Origin: Croceivirga sp.
GTDB taxonomy: Bacteria > Bacteroidota > Bacteroidia > Flavobacteriales > Flavobacteriaceae
Length of the DNA stretch: 64,000 nucleotides
Reading direction: 5' to 3'
NCBI GenBank assembly: GCA_028281025.1
Contig: JANQKR010000006.1
Span: 1 to 64,000 of the forward strand
Made by a program: the position numbers and the translations under genes. Below, piece after piece: positions 8,948 through 17,262 of this stretch (position 1 is its first letter; each line of letters begins with the position of its first letter). The notes beneath the pieces were generated by a model. The model did not search any database. It was not told the DNA's origin and was given only the letters and a program-made list of their open reading frames with translations.

Positions 8948-9102
8948 TATTGGACGCATCTTGACCTTTCCATTTCCTAAAAAATGGCCGAAATCTCCCC
9001 CTATTTCGTTATTTTTCTTGGCCCGAGCGTTGCTATAACCTTCGAAAAGTGGCCCATCTGGCCAAATTTCAACTCATTTTCGGTTACAAACAAAAAATCA
9101 AG

Positions 9103-10629
9103 ATGGGTTCAGTGAAGAGACAACACACAATACATAAACCATTTAAAAAACTATCATGGGTCCTCTTGCCCGTGATGGTTTTTGGTTGTGGAACCCTTCA
9201 AAACAACTATCCCACTAAGGAATTCAGAGGGGTTTGGGTGGCCACTGTGGTCAATATTGATTGGCCAAAAAATGGAATGGACGACGTTAAAAAACAGAAA
9301 GAGGACTTTTTACAGCTGCTCAATTTCTATGATGAACTAAATTTTAATGCCTTAATCGTACAAATACGGACGGCAGGTGATGCCTTTTATGCATCGGACA
9401 TGGCGCCTTGGTCCCGTTTTTTGACCGGAAAAGAAGGAAGCCCCAAAAATAATTTTGAAAATCCACTGCAATGGATGGTGGACCAAACCCATCAAAGGGG
9501 AATGCAATTCCATGCGTGGTTCAACCCTTATCGTGCCACATTTGATTTGGACACTACCATTTTGGCCAAAACGCACGATTTTTATCGCCATCCCGATTGG
9601 ATGGTAAAGTACGGGAAGAAGTATTACTACAACCCGGGGATTCCTGCGGTAGGGAAACACCTGACCAAAGTAGTGGAAGAAGTGGTCATGGACCATTCCA
9701 TTGATGGTGTCCATTTTGACGATTATTTCTATCCGTACAAAGTGGCTGGGGAAACATTTAAGGATTCGTTGGCCTTTGCCCAATATGGCCGGCCAGGACA
9801 ATCCCTGGAAGATTGGCGTCGCAGCAATATCGACTCATTGGTCAAGAATGTGCACCACACCATTAAAGCCCATAAGCCTTGGGTCCAATTTGGCATTAGT
9901 CCTTTTGGGGTCTGGAAGAACAAAGCTACGGACCCCCAGGGTTCGGACACTAAAGCTGGTCAAACCACTTATGAAGATCTATATGCCGACCCGCTATTGT
10001 GGATGGAAAAAGGTTGGCTGGACTATATTGTTCCCCAAGCCTACTGGAGTATGGAATATCCTGTGGCTTCCCATAAAAAAATCACCCAATGGTGGGCCGG
10101 TAAAAGTATAAACACCAATCTCTTTATGGGCAATGGTGCCTACAAGGTGCGGAACAATTCGGATAGGGCATGGTCCAAACGAAAGGAGCTTACCAAGCAA
10201 CTAACCCTTGCACGTTCCATTCCGCAGGTTCAGGGAAATGTTTTCTTTAGTGCCAAGTCCCTGCCCCAACACCGGGACATCGCCAAGAAAATTCGAAGGC
10301 ATTTCTATAAAGTACCGGTCACCACACCACCGGCACCCAATGGACCTTATAGGAATATCGAAGAACCTGGGGTTGTTTCGAAAAACAATTCCAGTGGTGC
10401 TTTGGAAATCTGCCTGTCCCATTATGACTCCGTTCCCAGATATATTTCAATTTACCAATTGAAGGGAAAAAAGAGGCAATGGACAAAATTGATAAAAAAA
10501 GTCTACCTTCCTTCCAATGGATCCAGGAGTTGCTTCAATATTAAGGAAACCAAAAGGAAAATAGCCGTAAAAGTCATTGATGCGTACGGAAATGAAAGCA
10601 AGCTAAAACCAATAGAGAAACCCCACTAG
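9103..10629 (+). CDS. GHL10/DUF187 family glycoside hydrolase-like lipoprotein (DigH/YddW-like)
   Basis: From the ATG at 9103 the product is 508 residues, with signal peptide KLSWVLLPVMVFGCG whose Cys follows a lipobox. A TIM barrel of the GHL10 family follows: EFRGVWVATVVNIDWP, FNALIVQIRTAGDAFY, GMQFHAWFNPYRA, IDGVHFDDYFYPY, VQFGISPFGVW and WLDYIVPQAYWS. The acidic residues of HFDDYFYP are likely catalytic. The E. coli relative DigH cuts denuded peptidoglycan glycan strands, which fits this recycling operon. The C-terminal part (about 410-508) looks like a fibronectin-type beta domain. It precedes ampG by two bases. An upstream in-frame ATG (9049) would put 18 residues before the signal and is rejected. 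Confidence 0.85.
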   Translation: MGSVKRQHTIHKPFKKLSWVLLPVMVFGCGTLQNNYPTKEFRGVWVATVVNIDWPKNGMDDVKKQKEDFLQLLNFYDELNFNALIVQIRTAGDAFYASDMAPWSRFLTGKEGSPKNNFENPLQWMVDQTHQRGMQFHAWFNPYRATFDLDTTILAKTHDFYRHPDWMVKYGKKYYYNPGIPAVGKHLTKVVEEVVMDHSIDGVHFDDYFYPYKVAGETFKDSLAFAQYGRPGQSLEDWRRSNIDSLVKNVHHTIKAHKPWVQFGISPFGVWKNKATDPQGSDTKAGQTTYEDLYADPLLWMEKGWLDYIVPQAYWSMEYPVASHKKITQWWAGKSINTNLFMGNGAYKVRNNSDRAWSKRKELTKQLTLARSIPQVQGNVFFSAKSLPQHRDIAKKIRRHFYKVPVTTPPAPNGPYRNIEEPGVVSKNNSSGALEICLSHYDSVPRYISIYQLKGKKRQWTKLIKKVYLPSNGSRSCFNIKETKRKIAVKVIDAYGNESKLKPIEKPH

Positions 10630-10631
10630 GA

Positions 10632-11909
10632 ATGTCAGAAATCAAAAAAGATAAATGGGCATGGGCATGGGTACCTGTTTTATACTTTACCCAGGGACTC
10701 CCCTATGTCATTGTAGTTACCGTCTCGGTCATCATGTATAAAAAACTGGGCATTAGCAATGCGGATATTGGTCTATATACGAGTTGGCTCTATTTGCCAT
10801 GGGTTCTAAAGCCATTATGGAGTCCGTTCGTGGACTTAAAAAGTACCAAGCGCAAATGGTTTCTTTGGATGCAATTATTGATTTCCGTGGCCTTGTTTGG
10901 TGTAGGGCTTTCCTTGCCGACAAATATCTTTTTCACCACTACCCTAGCCTGCTTTTGGATGGCCGCCTTCGCTTCGGCCACAAACGATATTGCCTCCGAT
11001 GGCTACTATATGATCGGGCTCACCGAAAAGAAACAATCGTTTTTTGTAGGGATACGAAGTACTTTTTACCGTTTGGCCATGGTTACCGGGGAAGGACTTA
11101 TCGTTATCCTTGCCGGTTTTTTGGAGAACCGTTACGGAGACAATACAAAAGCATGGAGCATCACCATGACGGCAACTGCCTTTTTAATGTTGGTACTCAC
11201 CGTATCCAACTTTTTTGTCACTCCAAAGTATGAGACTTCGAATACCATAGCGCTCGATAGGCCCAAAGGATTTTTTGAAGTATTCGTCTCCTTTTTTAAA
11301 AAACCAAATATTGGGATAGCATTGGCCTTTATCCTGACTTATCGATTGGGAGAATCCCAATTGGTTAAAATGGCGGCCCCTTTTCTTTTGGACCCCCTGG
11401 AAAAAGGAGGGCTGGCCTACTCAACGGAAAGGTTGGGGACCATCTTTGGAACCGTTGGCGTCATTATGCTCTCCCTGGGTGGTATTCTTGGGGGAATATT
11501 GATTTCAAGGGATGGATTAAAAAAATGGATGCTTCCCATGATACTTTCCCTAAATGTACCCAATATACTGTACGCCATTCTGGCATGGACACAAACGACC
11601 AGTATAGTAGCTGTGACCACAACGGTGGTTTTTGAAAAGTTTGGTTATGGCTTTGGGTTTGCAGCATTCTTGATGTACCTCATTTATATTGCGGAAGGAA
11701 AATCAAAAACCTCGCATTATGCCATTGCCACAGGTTTTATGGCCTTGGGCATGATGCTCCCCGGAATGGTAAGTGGGTTCATGCAAGAATGGTTGGGATA
11801 TAGTGGCTTCTTTATCTGGGTGGTGGTTGCCGCTTTACCGGCCCTGTTCTTACTGCCCTTTTTAAAATATCCGGCGGATTACGGTAAAAAAGGAAATTCA
11901 GATGCTTAA
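10632..11909 (+). CDS. ampG: AmpG-type muropeptide permease (MFS)
   Basis: The 425-residue protein has about 12 hydrophobic segments and the AmpG-like beginning WVPVLYFTQGLPYVIVVTVS with PWVLKPLWSPFVDL, typical of the PAT/AmpG branch of the major facilitator superfamily. AmpG imports GlcNAc-anhydroMurNAc and its peptides through the inner membrane for recycling. Its stop overlaps the start of nagZ by eight bases, and nagZ and anmK act on exactly these imported sugars, which supports the substrate more than sequence alone would. Confidence 0.85.
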   Translation: MSEIKKDKWAWAWVPVLYFTQGLPYVIVVTVSVIMYKKLGISNADIGLYTSWLYLPWVLKPLWSPFVDLKSTKRKWFLWMQLLISVALFGVGLSLPTNIFFTTTLACFWMAAFASATNDIASDGYYMIGLTEKKQSFFVGIRSTFYRLAMVTGEGLIVILAGFLENRYGDNTKAWSITMTATAFLMLVLTVSNFFVTPKYETSNTIALDRPKGFFEVFVSFFKKPNIGIALAFILTYRLGESQLVKMAAPFLLDPLEKGGLAYSTERLGTIFGTVGVIMLSLGGILGGILISRDGLKKWMLPMILSLNVPNILYAILAWTQTTSIVAVTTTVVFEKFGYGFGFAAFLMYLIYIAEGKSKTSHYAIATGFMALGMMLPGMVSGFMQEWLGYSGFFIWVVVAALPALFLLPFLKYPADYGKKGNSDA

Positions 11910-13452
11910 AATTCCATCATACCATAGCATACGAAAGGAAATCCCGATTTCGACAAAAGTTGGGCAACTGTTTATGCCCGCTGCATTCATCAATGATACC
12001 GAAGCTGAAATCCAAAAACTGGAAAAGCTTATTCAACACTACCATATTGGGAGTCTCTGTTTTTTCCATAGTAGGGCAAGTGCGGCTACCAATTTTGAGG
12101 GCAAAAAAGAAGTAATCCATAATGAGAACAGTTATGAACGATTACTCTATTTAATACAACGCTACCAAAAGGTGGCAACTTTTCCATTATTGATTGCCAT
12201 TGATGCGGAATGGGGATTGGCCATGCGCATAGAAAATACGCCCCAGTATCCTTATGCCATTACCCTGGGTGCCATGCAAAATCAAGAGGAGTTGGTGTAT
12301 AAGGTTGGAAAGAACATCGCAAGGGACTGTCGCGAGGCAGGAATCCATTGGAACCTGTCCCCTGTGGTGGATATCAACCTCAATCCCGAAAATCCTGTCA
12401 TAGGCTATCGTTCCTTTGGGGACAACCGTGAAAAGGTTGTACGCTATGCCAAAGCGTATCTTAAGGGAATGCAATCCGAAGGAATATTGAATTCCATCAA
12501 ACATTTTCCCGGACATGGGGATACGGCCACGGATTCCCATTTGGGACTTCCCACAATTGACAAACCAAAAAAGGAACTTCTGGACAATGAACTCTATCCG
12601 TTTATTCAATTGATGGACGAAGGTTTGGATTCGGTTATGGTAGGGCATTTGGCGGTTCCCAGCCTCACGAACGGGAAAAAAATTTCAGCATCCATTTCCA
12701 GGGAAATCATGACCAATTTTTTACGGAACGAATTGAAATGGAATGGCACCATCATCTCCGATGCCCTGAATATGCACGCCATTTCCAAGGATTTTTCCCA
12801 AAAAGGCGCTTTGGAATTCACCGCTTTTGAAGCGGGGAACGATGTCCTGTGCTTTGCGGATAATGTGGAAGAAGGCATTCAGATGATTTCAGAACAATGT
12901 GATGTTGACCAAATTGAAGCCAGTTTTAAACGAGTATGGCAACTTAAGGAAAGTGCATACACGGTTTCCGAACACGGCTTGGCACCAACAGCGGAAGACC
13001 ATACCCCTCTAATGCAGCAGTTGGCCAGGGAAAGTATTACGGAACTAAAAGGAGATGGTATGGCCATCAAAAAGTTCAGGGAAGAAGGGTTTCAGTTGAT
13101 ACAAATTGGCCAACAAGGGGGCCATTTCCATGATACTATGGAGTTGAAAGCCTCGGATTCCAGCAATACCCTTTTAAGCATTGTTCCAAGACAGGTAAAA
13201 CCAAAGGACAATTTTGGGTTTACCAAAGCGGAACTTGATGTAATCCATGAGGTTCTAAACCAAGGAAATACAATACTATACCTTTTTGGCAACCCTTTTG
13301 TGCTCAATTTGTTTTCATGGGAAAAGGCAAGTACGGTGGTTGTGGTCTATCAAGATTTTCAAGTGTTTCAAGAAAATGCCGTAAACCATTTTAATGGGGT
13401 GGTTGATGCCAAAGGAAAATTGCCCGTGACCCTAAAATCAGCTGTCATATGA
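11902..13452 (+). CDS. nagZ: Family 3 beta-N-acetylglucosaminidase, cytoplasmic NagZ-like
   Basis: The 516-residue protein lacks a signal peptide, as expected for an enzyme acting on imported fragments. It has the GH3 core with the NagZ signature KHFPGHGDTATDSHLGLP (residues 200-217), where Asp211-His213 form the acid/base dyad, and the nucleophile Asp287 in ISDALNMHA. NagZ removes GlcNAc from GlcNAc-anhydroMurNAc (peptides). A C-terminal domain of about 170 residues follows the barrel, as in two-domain NagZ enzymes of Firmicutes and Bacteroidota. It overlaps ampG by eight bases and the methyltransferase by four (ATGA), so translation is coupled. Confidence 0.92.
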   Translation: MLKIPSYHSIRKEIPISTKVGQLFMPAAFINDTEAEIQKLEKLIQHYHIGSLCFFHSRASAATNFEGKKEVIHNENSYERLLYLIQRYQKVATFPLLIAIDAEWGLAMRIENTPQYPYAITLGAMQNQEELVYKVGKNIARDCREAGIHWNLSPVVDINLNPENPVIGYRSFGDNREKVVRYAKAYLKGMQSEGILNSIKHFPGHGDTATDSHLGLPTIDKPKKELLDNELYPFIQLMDEGLDSVMVGHLAVPSLTNGKKISASISREIMTNFLRNELKWNGTIISDALNMHAISKDFSQKGALEFTAFEAGNDVLCFADNVEEGIQMISEQCDVDQIEASFKRVWQLKESAYTVSEHGLAPTAEDHTPLMQQLARESITELKGDGMAIKKFREEGFQLIQIGQQGGHFHDTMELKASDSSNTLLSIVPRQVKPKDNFGFTKAELDVIHEVLNQGNTILYLFGNPFVLNLFSWEKASTVVVVYQDFQVFQENAVNHFNGVVDAKGKLPVTLKSAVI

Positions 13453-14126
13453 AATCAAACATTCTCTTCTCTTGGAAAAAAAATGCGGAAGAATGGAATT
13501 TGGTGGTTGAAAAAGAGCTTATCCCTTCAAGGAAATTTACCAATAAAGCCATACTTGATGCCCTAGTATCATCACAGTTGGGAAAAGTGGCCGATTTGGG
13601 TTGTGGTGAAGGTTGGCTCACCAGGGAAATGACTAAACTGGGCATAACGGCCCATGGGTTTGATGCCACTACCGAACTGATTCAATTTGCACGAAAAAAA
13701 GGCCCGGAAACCTATCACATTTTAAGTTTTGAACGTATTGCAGAGGGTGAACCTTTGCCCCACTCCCCTTATGATGGGGCGGTTTTCAACTTTTCATTGT
13801 ACCTAAAGGACCATACCGCACCTCTTTTGCAACGGACATTGGATTGTTTGACCAATGATGGGATTCTTTTGATCCAAACCCTGCACCCCTTTTATTTGAT
13901 GGAAAACGGTTTTGGGTACCAATCCCAATGGCTATCAAATTCCTGGGAGGGACTTTCGGGAAATTTCTCTTATGGACATCCTTGGTATGCCAGAACCCTG
14001 CAGGACTGGATACATTTACTTGCACAACTTCCCAATACTTCATTTGAAGTCCAAGAGATTACCAATGATGCAAAAAGGCCGGTTTCTTTACTGCTCATTC
14101 TAAAAAAACACTATGAAAACAATTAA
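13449..14126 (+). CDS. Class I SAM-dependent methyltransferase, substrate unknown
   Basis: The 225-residue protein contains the Rossmann motif VADLGCGEGWLTREM (motif I), then HGFDATTELIQFARKK (acidic end of strand 2) and FNFSLYLKDHTAPLLQRTL. It looks like a UbiE/COQ5-type small-molecule methyltransferase. Its start overlaps the nagZ stop by four bases and its end overlaps anmK by 14 bases, so it is a fixed part of the recycling operon. No known recycling step needs a methyl transfer, so its role is open. No export signal is seen. Confidence 0.8.
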   Translation: MKSNILFSWKKNAEEWNLVVEKELIPSRKFTNKAILDALVSSQLGKVADLGCGEGWLTREMTKLGITAHGFDATTELIQFARKKGPETYHILSFERIAEGEPLPHSPYDGAVFNFSLYLKDHTAPLLQRTLDCLTNDGILLIQTLHPFYLMENGFGYQSQWLSNSWEGLSGNFSYGHPWYARTLQDWIHLLAQLPNTSFEVQEITNDAKRPVSLLLILKKHYENN

Positions 14127-15192
14127 AGTCTTGGGCATGATGTCCGGCACTTCCCTGGATGGGTTGGATTTGGCCTACTGTCATTTTTGGGGGAACAATG
14201 GAATATGGGACTTTGAAATTAGGCAGTGTACCACAGTACCCTACGAACCGGAGTGGTACGAAAAGTTGAAAAATGCCATTCATCTTTCCGAAGAAGAGCA
14301 TCAACAATTGCATTTGGACTATGGCATTTGGTTAGGGAAACAAGCAAAGGATTTTAGTAAAGGTAGTGACCTCAACATTGATTTTATTGCCAGTCATGGA
14401 CATACTTCCCACCATCGACCTGAAGATGGGATTACCTTTCAGTTGGGAGACGGGCAAGAGTTGGCAAACGTATCCGGGCAAAAAGTGGTTTGTGATTTCA
14501 GGACCTTGGACGTACGATTGGGAGGACAAGGGGCACCTTTGGTCCCCATTGGTGATGAATTGTTGTTATCCGAATATGATTTCTGTCTGAATTTGGGGGG
14601 TATCAGCAACATATCCTTCCAAAAAGGGGGAGAACGCATTGCCTACGATATTGGACTGGCCAATATGCCATTGAATTACATCACCGAAAAAATTGGACTG
14701 AAATATGACAAAGGGGGGAAACTCGCTAGTAAAGGAAAACGACATCCGGACCTATTGAAAAAACTGAATTCCCTGGGCTATTATGAAGCTCCCTATCCAA
14801 AATCCACGGGATATGAATGGTTTTCATCCGAGGTCAAGCCTCTTATCGAGGATGCAAAATTCCCAACGGAAGATGTACTCAACACCATAATCCACCATAA
14901 TTGTGAACAAATCGCCAATGCTATTAAAGCGGAAAAACCCAAAAAGACCAGTCGTGTTTTAGTGACCGGTGGAGGAGCTTTAAACACTTATTTTATGGAT
15001 ACCCTACAAAAAAAGCTCGGGAAAGCTTGCACCGTAGTTGTTCCGCCCAAAAAGTTCATTGAATATAAAGAGGCCATGATCTTTGCCTTTATGGGCGTAT
15101 TGAAGTCAATTGGGCAAACCAACGTCTACGCCTCGGTTACGGGCGCACGGGAAGATTCCAGCAGTGGAACGGTCTTTGAGCCCATAGGATAA
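14113..15192 (+). CDS. anmK: Anhydro-N-acetylmuramic acid kinase
   Basis: The 359-residue protein begins VLGMMSGTSLDGLDLAYC, the AnmK ATP-binding signature, and continues with SHGHTSHHRP, FQLGDGQELA, NLGGISNISF, YDIGLANMPLNY and VTGGGALN. AnmK hydrolyses the 1,6-anhydro ring and phosphorylates to give MurNAc-6P, the MurQ substrate. The start overlaps the methyltransferase by 14 bases. The stop codon lies in a hairpin shared with the convergent transporter gene. The length matches the family (about 350-370). Confidence 0.95.
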   Translation: MKTIKVLGMMSGTSLDGLDLAYCHFWGNNGIWDFEIRQCTTVPYEPEWYEKLKNAIHLSEEEHQQLHLDYGIWLGKQAKDFSKGSDLNIDFIASHGHTSHHRPEDGITFQLGDGQELANVSGQKVVCDFRTLDVRLGGQGAPLVPIGDELLLSEYDFCLNLGGISNISFQKGGERIAYDIGLANMPLNYITEKIGLKYDKGGKLASKGKRHPDLLKKLNSLGYYEAPYPKSTGYEWFSSEVKPLIEDAKFPTEDVLNTIIHHNCEQIANAIKAEKPKKTSRVLVTGGGALNTYFMDTLQKKLGKACTVVVPPKKFIEYKEAMIFAFMGVLKSIGQTNVYASVTGAREDSSSGTVFEPIG

Positions 15193-15209
15193 ACCGAGGA
15201 TTATCCTAT
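15184..15209. terminator. Hairpin covering both stop codons of convergent anmK and bcr-type genes
   Basis: Nine-base arms ATAGGATAA (15184-15192) and TTATCCTAT (15201-15209) with an 8-base loop include the anmK TAA and the opposite TAG. No clear T-run follows on either side, so it may be a structural barrier or an inefficient terminator. Confidence 0.5.
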
Positions 15210-16420
15210 CTCACAACGACCATCCTTTTGGATTTACGCAAAATAAAAACAATGACCAGGGACAATAGGCCGCATATGGCCAATCCCAAAAACAAGGGCA
15301 ATACCCTTTCATCCACATACTTTCCAATTAAAGAGGCAATGGGAATTGCGATGACCGTTGAGAAAAAACCGTTAATAGCCGCTCCAATACCGGCAATGTG
15401 ACCAATGGGTTCCATAGCAATGGAACGGAAATTGCCCCACATAAAGCCAAGGCAAAAAAACTGTAGCGACAGAAAGGTGACCAAAACAAAAACGCTGGGA
15501 TTGGTGGGAGAAGGCCAAAATAAGAGCACATAGAGCAGTGCAATAAAACAAAATCCCACCAATGCCATGGTCGACAATCTGCGCATGCCAAACCGTAAAA
15601 CCAAAGTTCCATTGAGTAGTGTGGAAAGACCTATGGAAATCGCCAGTCCCGCAAAAATATAGGGAAAGGCTTCTTTAAGCCCGTACTGGTCCTCAAAAAT
15701 ATGTTGTGAAGCACTGAGGTACACCAAAAAAGAACCGGTCACCAAGCCAGAAACAATGGTATACGCCACAGTTTCCTTAAATCGGAGCAATTCCTTTAAA
15801 CCATCCATGAACAAATGACTCGTAAACGGAATTTTATATTCCGGATGTAGGGTCTCCGGTTGTCGCCTCCAAAACCAAAGGCCTACCATTGCGGTCAAAA
15901 CCAATTGGATATAAAAAATGGCCTGCCAATTGGCAACGTCCAATATTAATTTTCCAAAAGCAGGTGCCACTACGGGAACCAAAATGAAAAATGCCGTTAC
16001 AAAGGACATCACCTTGGCCATGAGATCGCCTTTGTACATATCCCGAATAATGGAAATGGAGATGGTCCTTGCCGTGGATAGGCCTATCCCTTGAAGGATA
16101 CGCCCCGCAATCATCCATTCCAGATTAGGGGCCGCCAAGCAGATTATGCTGGCCACCACAAATACCAAAATGCCCAAATATACCACGGGCTTTCTTCCAA
16201 TGGAATCCGAAAGTGGTCCAAAAAAGAGTTGCCCCACTCCCAGTCCAAGGAAAATCATGGTCACCAACATTTGGTTATCCGTAGCATCCTGGCTATTGAT
16301 GGATTCCCCAATGTGTGAAATCGCGGGTAGCAAGGTGTCTATACTCAATGCCACAATGGACATCAACGCGGCCATCAATGCCACAAATTCAAAACTGGGC
16401 TTGTCTTGGGTATTTTGCAT
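15206..16420 (-). CDS. Bcr/CflA-type multidrug MFS exporter
   Basis: The 404-residue protein has 12 hydrophobic segments. It has the Bcr/CflA hallmarks FVALMAALMSIVALSIDTLLP at the start, GQLFFGPLSDSIGRKPVVYLG (MFS motif A), and GRILQGIGLSTARTISISIIRDMY in helices 4-5. The family exports drugs such as bicyclomycin and sulfonamides by proton antiport. It converges on anmK and is not part of the recycling operon; its own -7 box sits four bases before the ATG. The actual substrate is unknown. Confidence 0.85.
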   Translation of the reverse strand: MQNTQDKPSFEFVALMAALMSIVALSIDTLLPAISHIGESINSQDATDNQMLVTMIFLGLGVGQLFFGPLSDSIGRKPVVYLGILVFVVASIICLAAPNLEWMIAGRILQGIGLSTARTISISIIRDMYKGDLMAKVMSFVTAFFILVPVVAPAFGKLILDVANWQAIFYIQLVLTAMVGLWFWRRQPETLHPEYKIPFTSHLFMDGLKELLRFKETVAYTIVSGLVTGSFLVYLSASQHIFEDQYGLKEAFPYIFAGLAISIGLSTLLNGTLVLRFGMRRLSTMALVGFCFIALLYVLLFWPSPTNPSVFVLVTFLSLQFFCLGFMWGNFRSIAMEPIGHIAGIGAAINGFFSTVIAIPIASLIGKYVDERVLPLFLGLAICGLLSLVIVFILRKSKRMVVVR

Positions 16421-16424
16421 GATG

Positions 16425-16432
16425 CAAAAGTA
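16425..16432 (-). promoter_or_regulatory. -7 box immediately upstream of the MFS exporter (near-leaderless)
   Basis: The minus strand reads TACTTTTG (TAnnTTTG) ending four bases before the ATG at 16420, which implies a leaderless or nearly leaderless mRNA. The N-terminus after that ATG already matches the family, so a later start is unlikely. Confidence 0.45.
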
Positions 16433-16496
16433 CCCAGACCCTTTGGATTGATAAATCTTTGGGTGTGATAGTTTTGTTAACCAAGTTATTTTGTCG

Positions 16497-16983
16497 GGTC
16501 GAGCGCAGTCGAGACCTCATTTAGAATAAAACGGTCCTCATATTTCATTGGTAAAGTCGTTATTTTTAATTGATGAAGTTCTACTACGTTTATATTCTTC
16601 TATGTTCAGATGGTTTTACCTATACGGGTATCACCGAAAATATAACGAGACGTTTCAATGAACATCAAGATGGAATGAATCCCAATGCATTCACATTTAA
16701 AAGAAGACCGGTTCAACTCATCTTCCAACAAGAATTTAATGATGTGTTGCAAGCTATATACTTTGAAAAGAAAATCAAGAAATGGAGCGCCGAAAAGAAA
16801 CTGGCGTTGGCAAATGGAAATTTTGATCTCCTCCAGATTTTAGCGGAATGTAGAAATGCGACACATTATAAATACAACACCAAAAATGAAGAATGACCTC
16901 AAACTGTCTTGTCGAACATAATCAAGATACCAATTGGGGCTTTAAAGTTTTTAGTTCCAAAGAGGTCTCGACTGCGCTCGACC
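16497..16983 (+). mobile_element. GIY-YIG gene bracketed by a perfect 21-bp inverted repeat
   Basis: The 21-mer at 16497-16517 (core TCGAGCGCAGTCGA, itself nearly palindromic) is exactly the reverse complement of 16963-16983. The 487-bp unit carries a single gene, a GIY-YIG endonuclease-like protein, whose ATG is 55 bases inside the left repeat. A lone nuclease gene with matched flanking palindromes recalls REP/RAYT logic and suggests a self-associated mobile or domesticated unit. No target-site duplication was evident. Confidence 0.6.
16573..16896 (+). CDS. Small GIY-YIG nuclease-superfamily protein (YhbQ/URI type)
   Basis: The 107-residue product (start taken at the ATG of MKFYYVYILL, one codon after a first ATG) has all GIY-YIG elements. 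These are YYVYILLCSDGFTYTGIT (the GIY and YIG strands), ITRRFNEHQ with the catalytic Arg, a His, and AIYFEKKIKKW with the metal-binding Glu. These single-domain proteins nick or cut DNA; several are linked to repeats. The C-terminus past residue 90 is variable. It lies inside inverted repeats described separately. Alternative roles such as repair or restriction cannot be excluded. Confidence 0.85.
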   Translation: MKFYYVYILLCSDGFTYTGITENITRRFNEHQDGMNPNAFTFKRRPVQLIFQQEFNDVLQAIYFEKKIKKWSAEKKLALANGNFDLLQILAECRNATHYKYNTKNEE

Positions 16984-17262
16984 TGACCGACTTCGGTTTA
17001 AGAAAAATTTAATTACAAAGAAATGGTGAATTAGAACATTATATTTCCAAACATCCATGATGATAGTGAATACCTCGATGGTGTGTTTATAATGACATCA
17101 ATCCAGTAAAATAATATCGCCGCAACATGCCGTCAGATCGTCGAATGAATTAGGATAAGCAACCATCCCAAGAAACTTCCGTTATAGCCTATCAACTCGA
17201 TGTTTTTAAGACTATATCCAATCTAACACATAGTGCGGCGACAAACAATTGGTTCTAACCCA
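16984..17262. other. Non-coding stretch between the GIY-YIG unit and pccB
   Basis: No convincing coding frame, repeat or RNA is seen. GTGCGGCGACAAACAATTGG near 17232-17251 faces the 3' end of pccB without a clear hairpin. Confidence 0.4.

Noticed and set aside
9049-9102. Earlier ATG for the DigH-like gene
   Set aside because: It would place 18 residues ahead of the lipoprotein signal, which starts normally from 9103.
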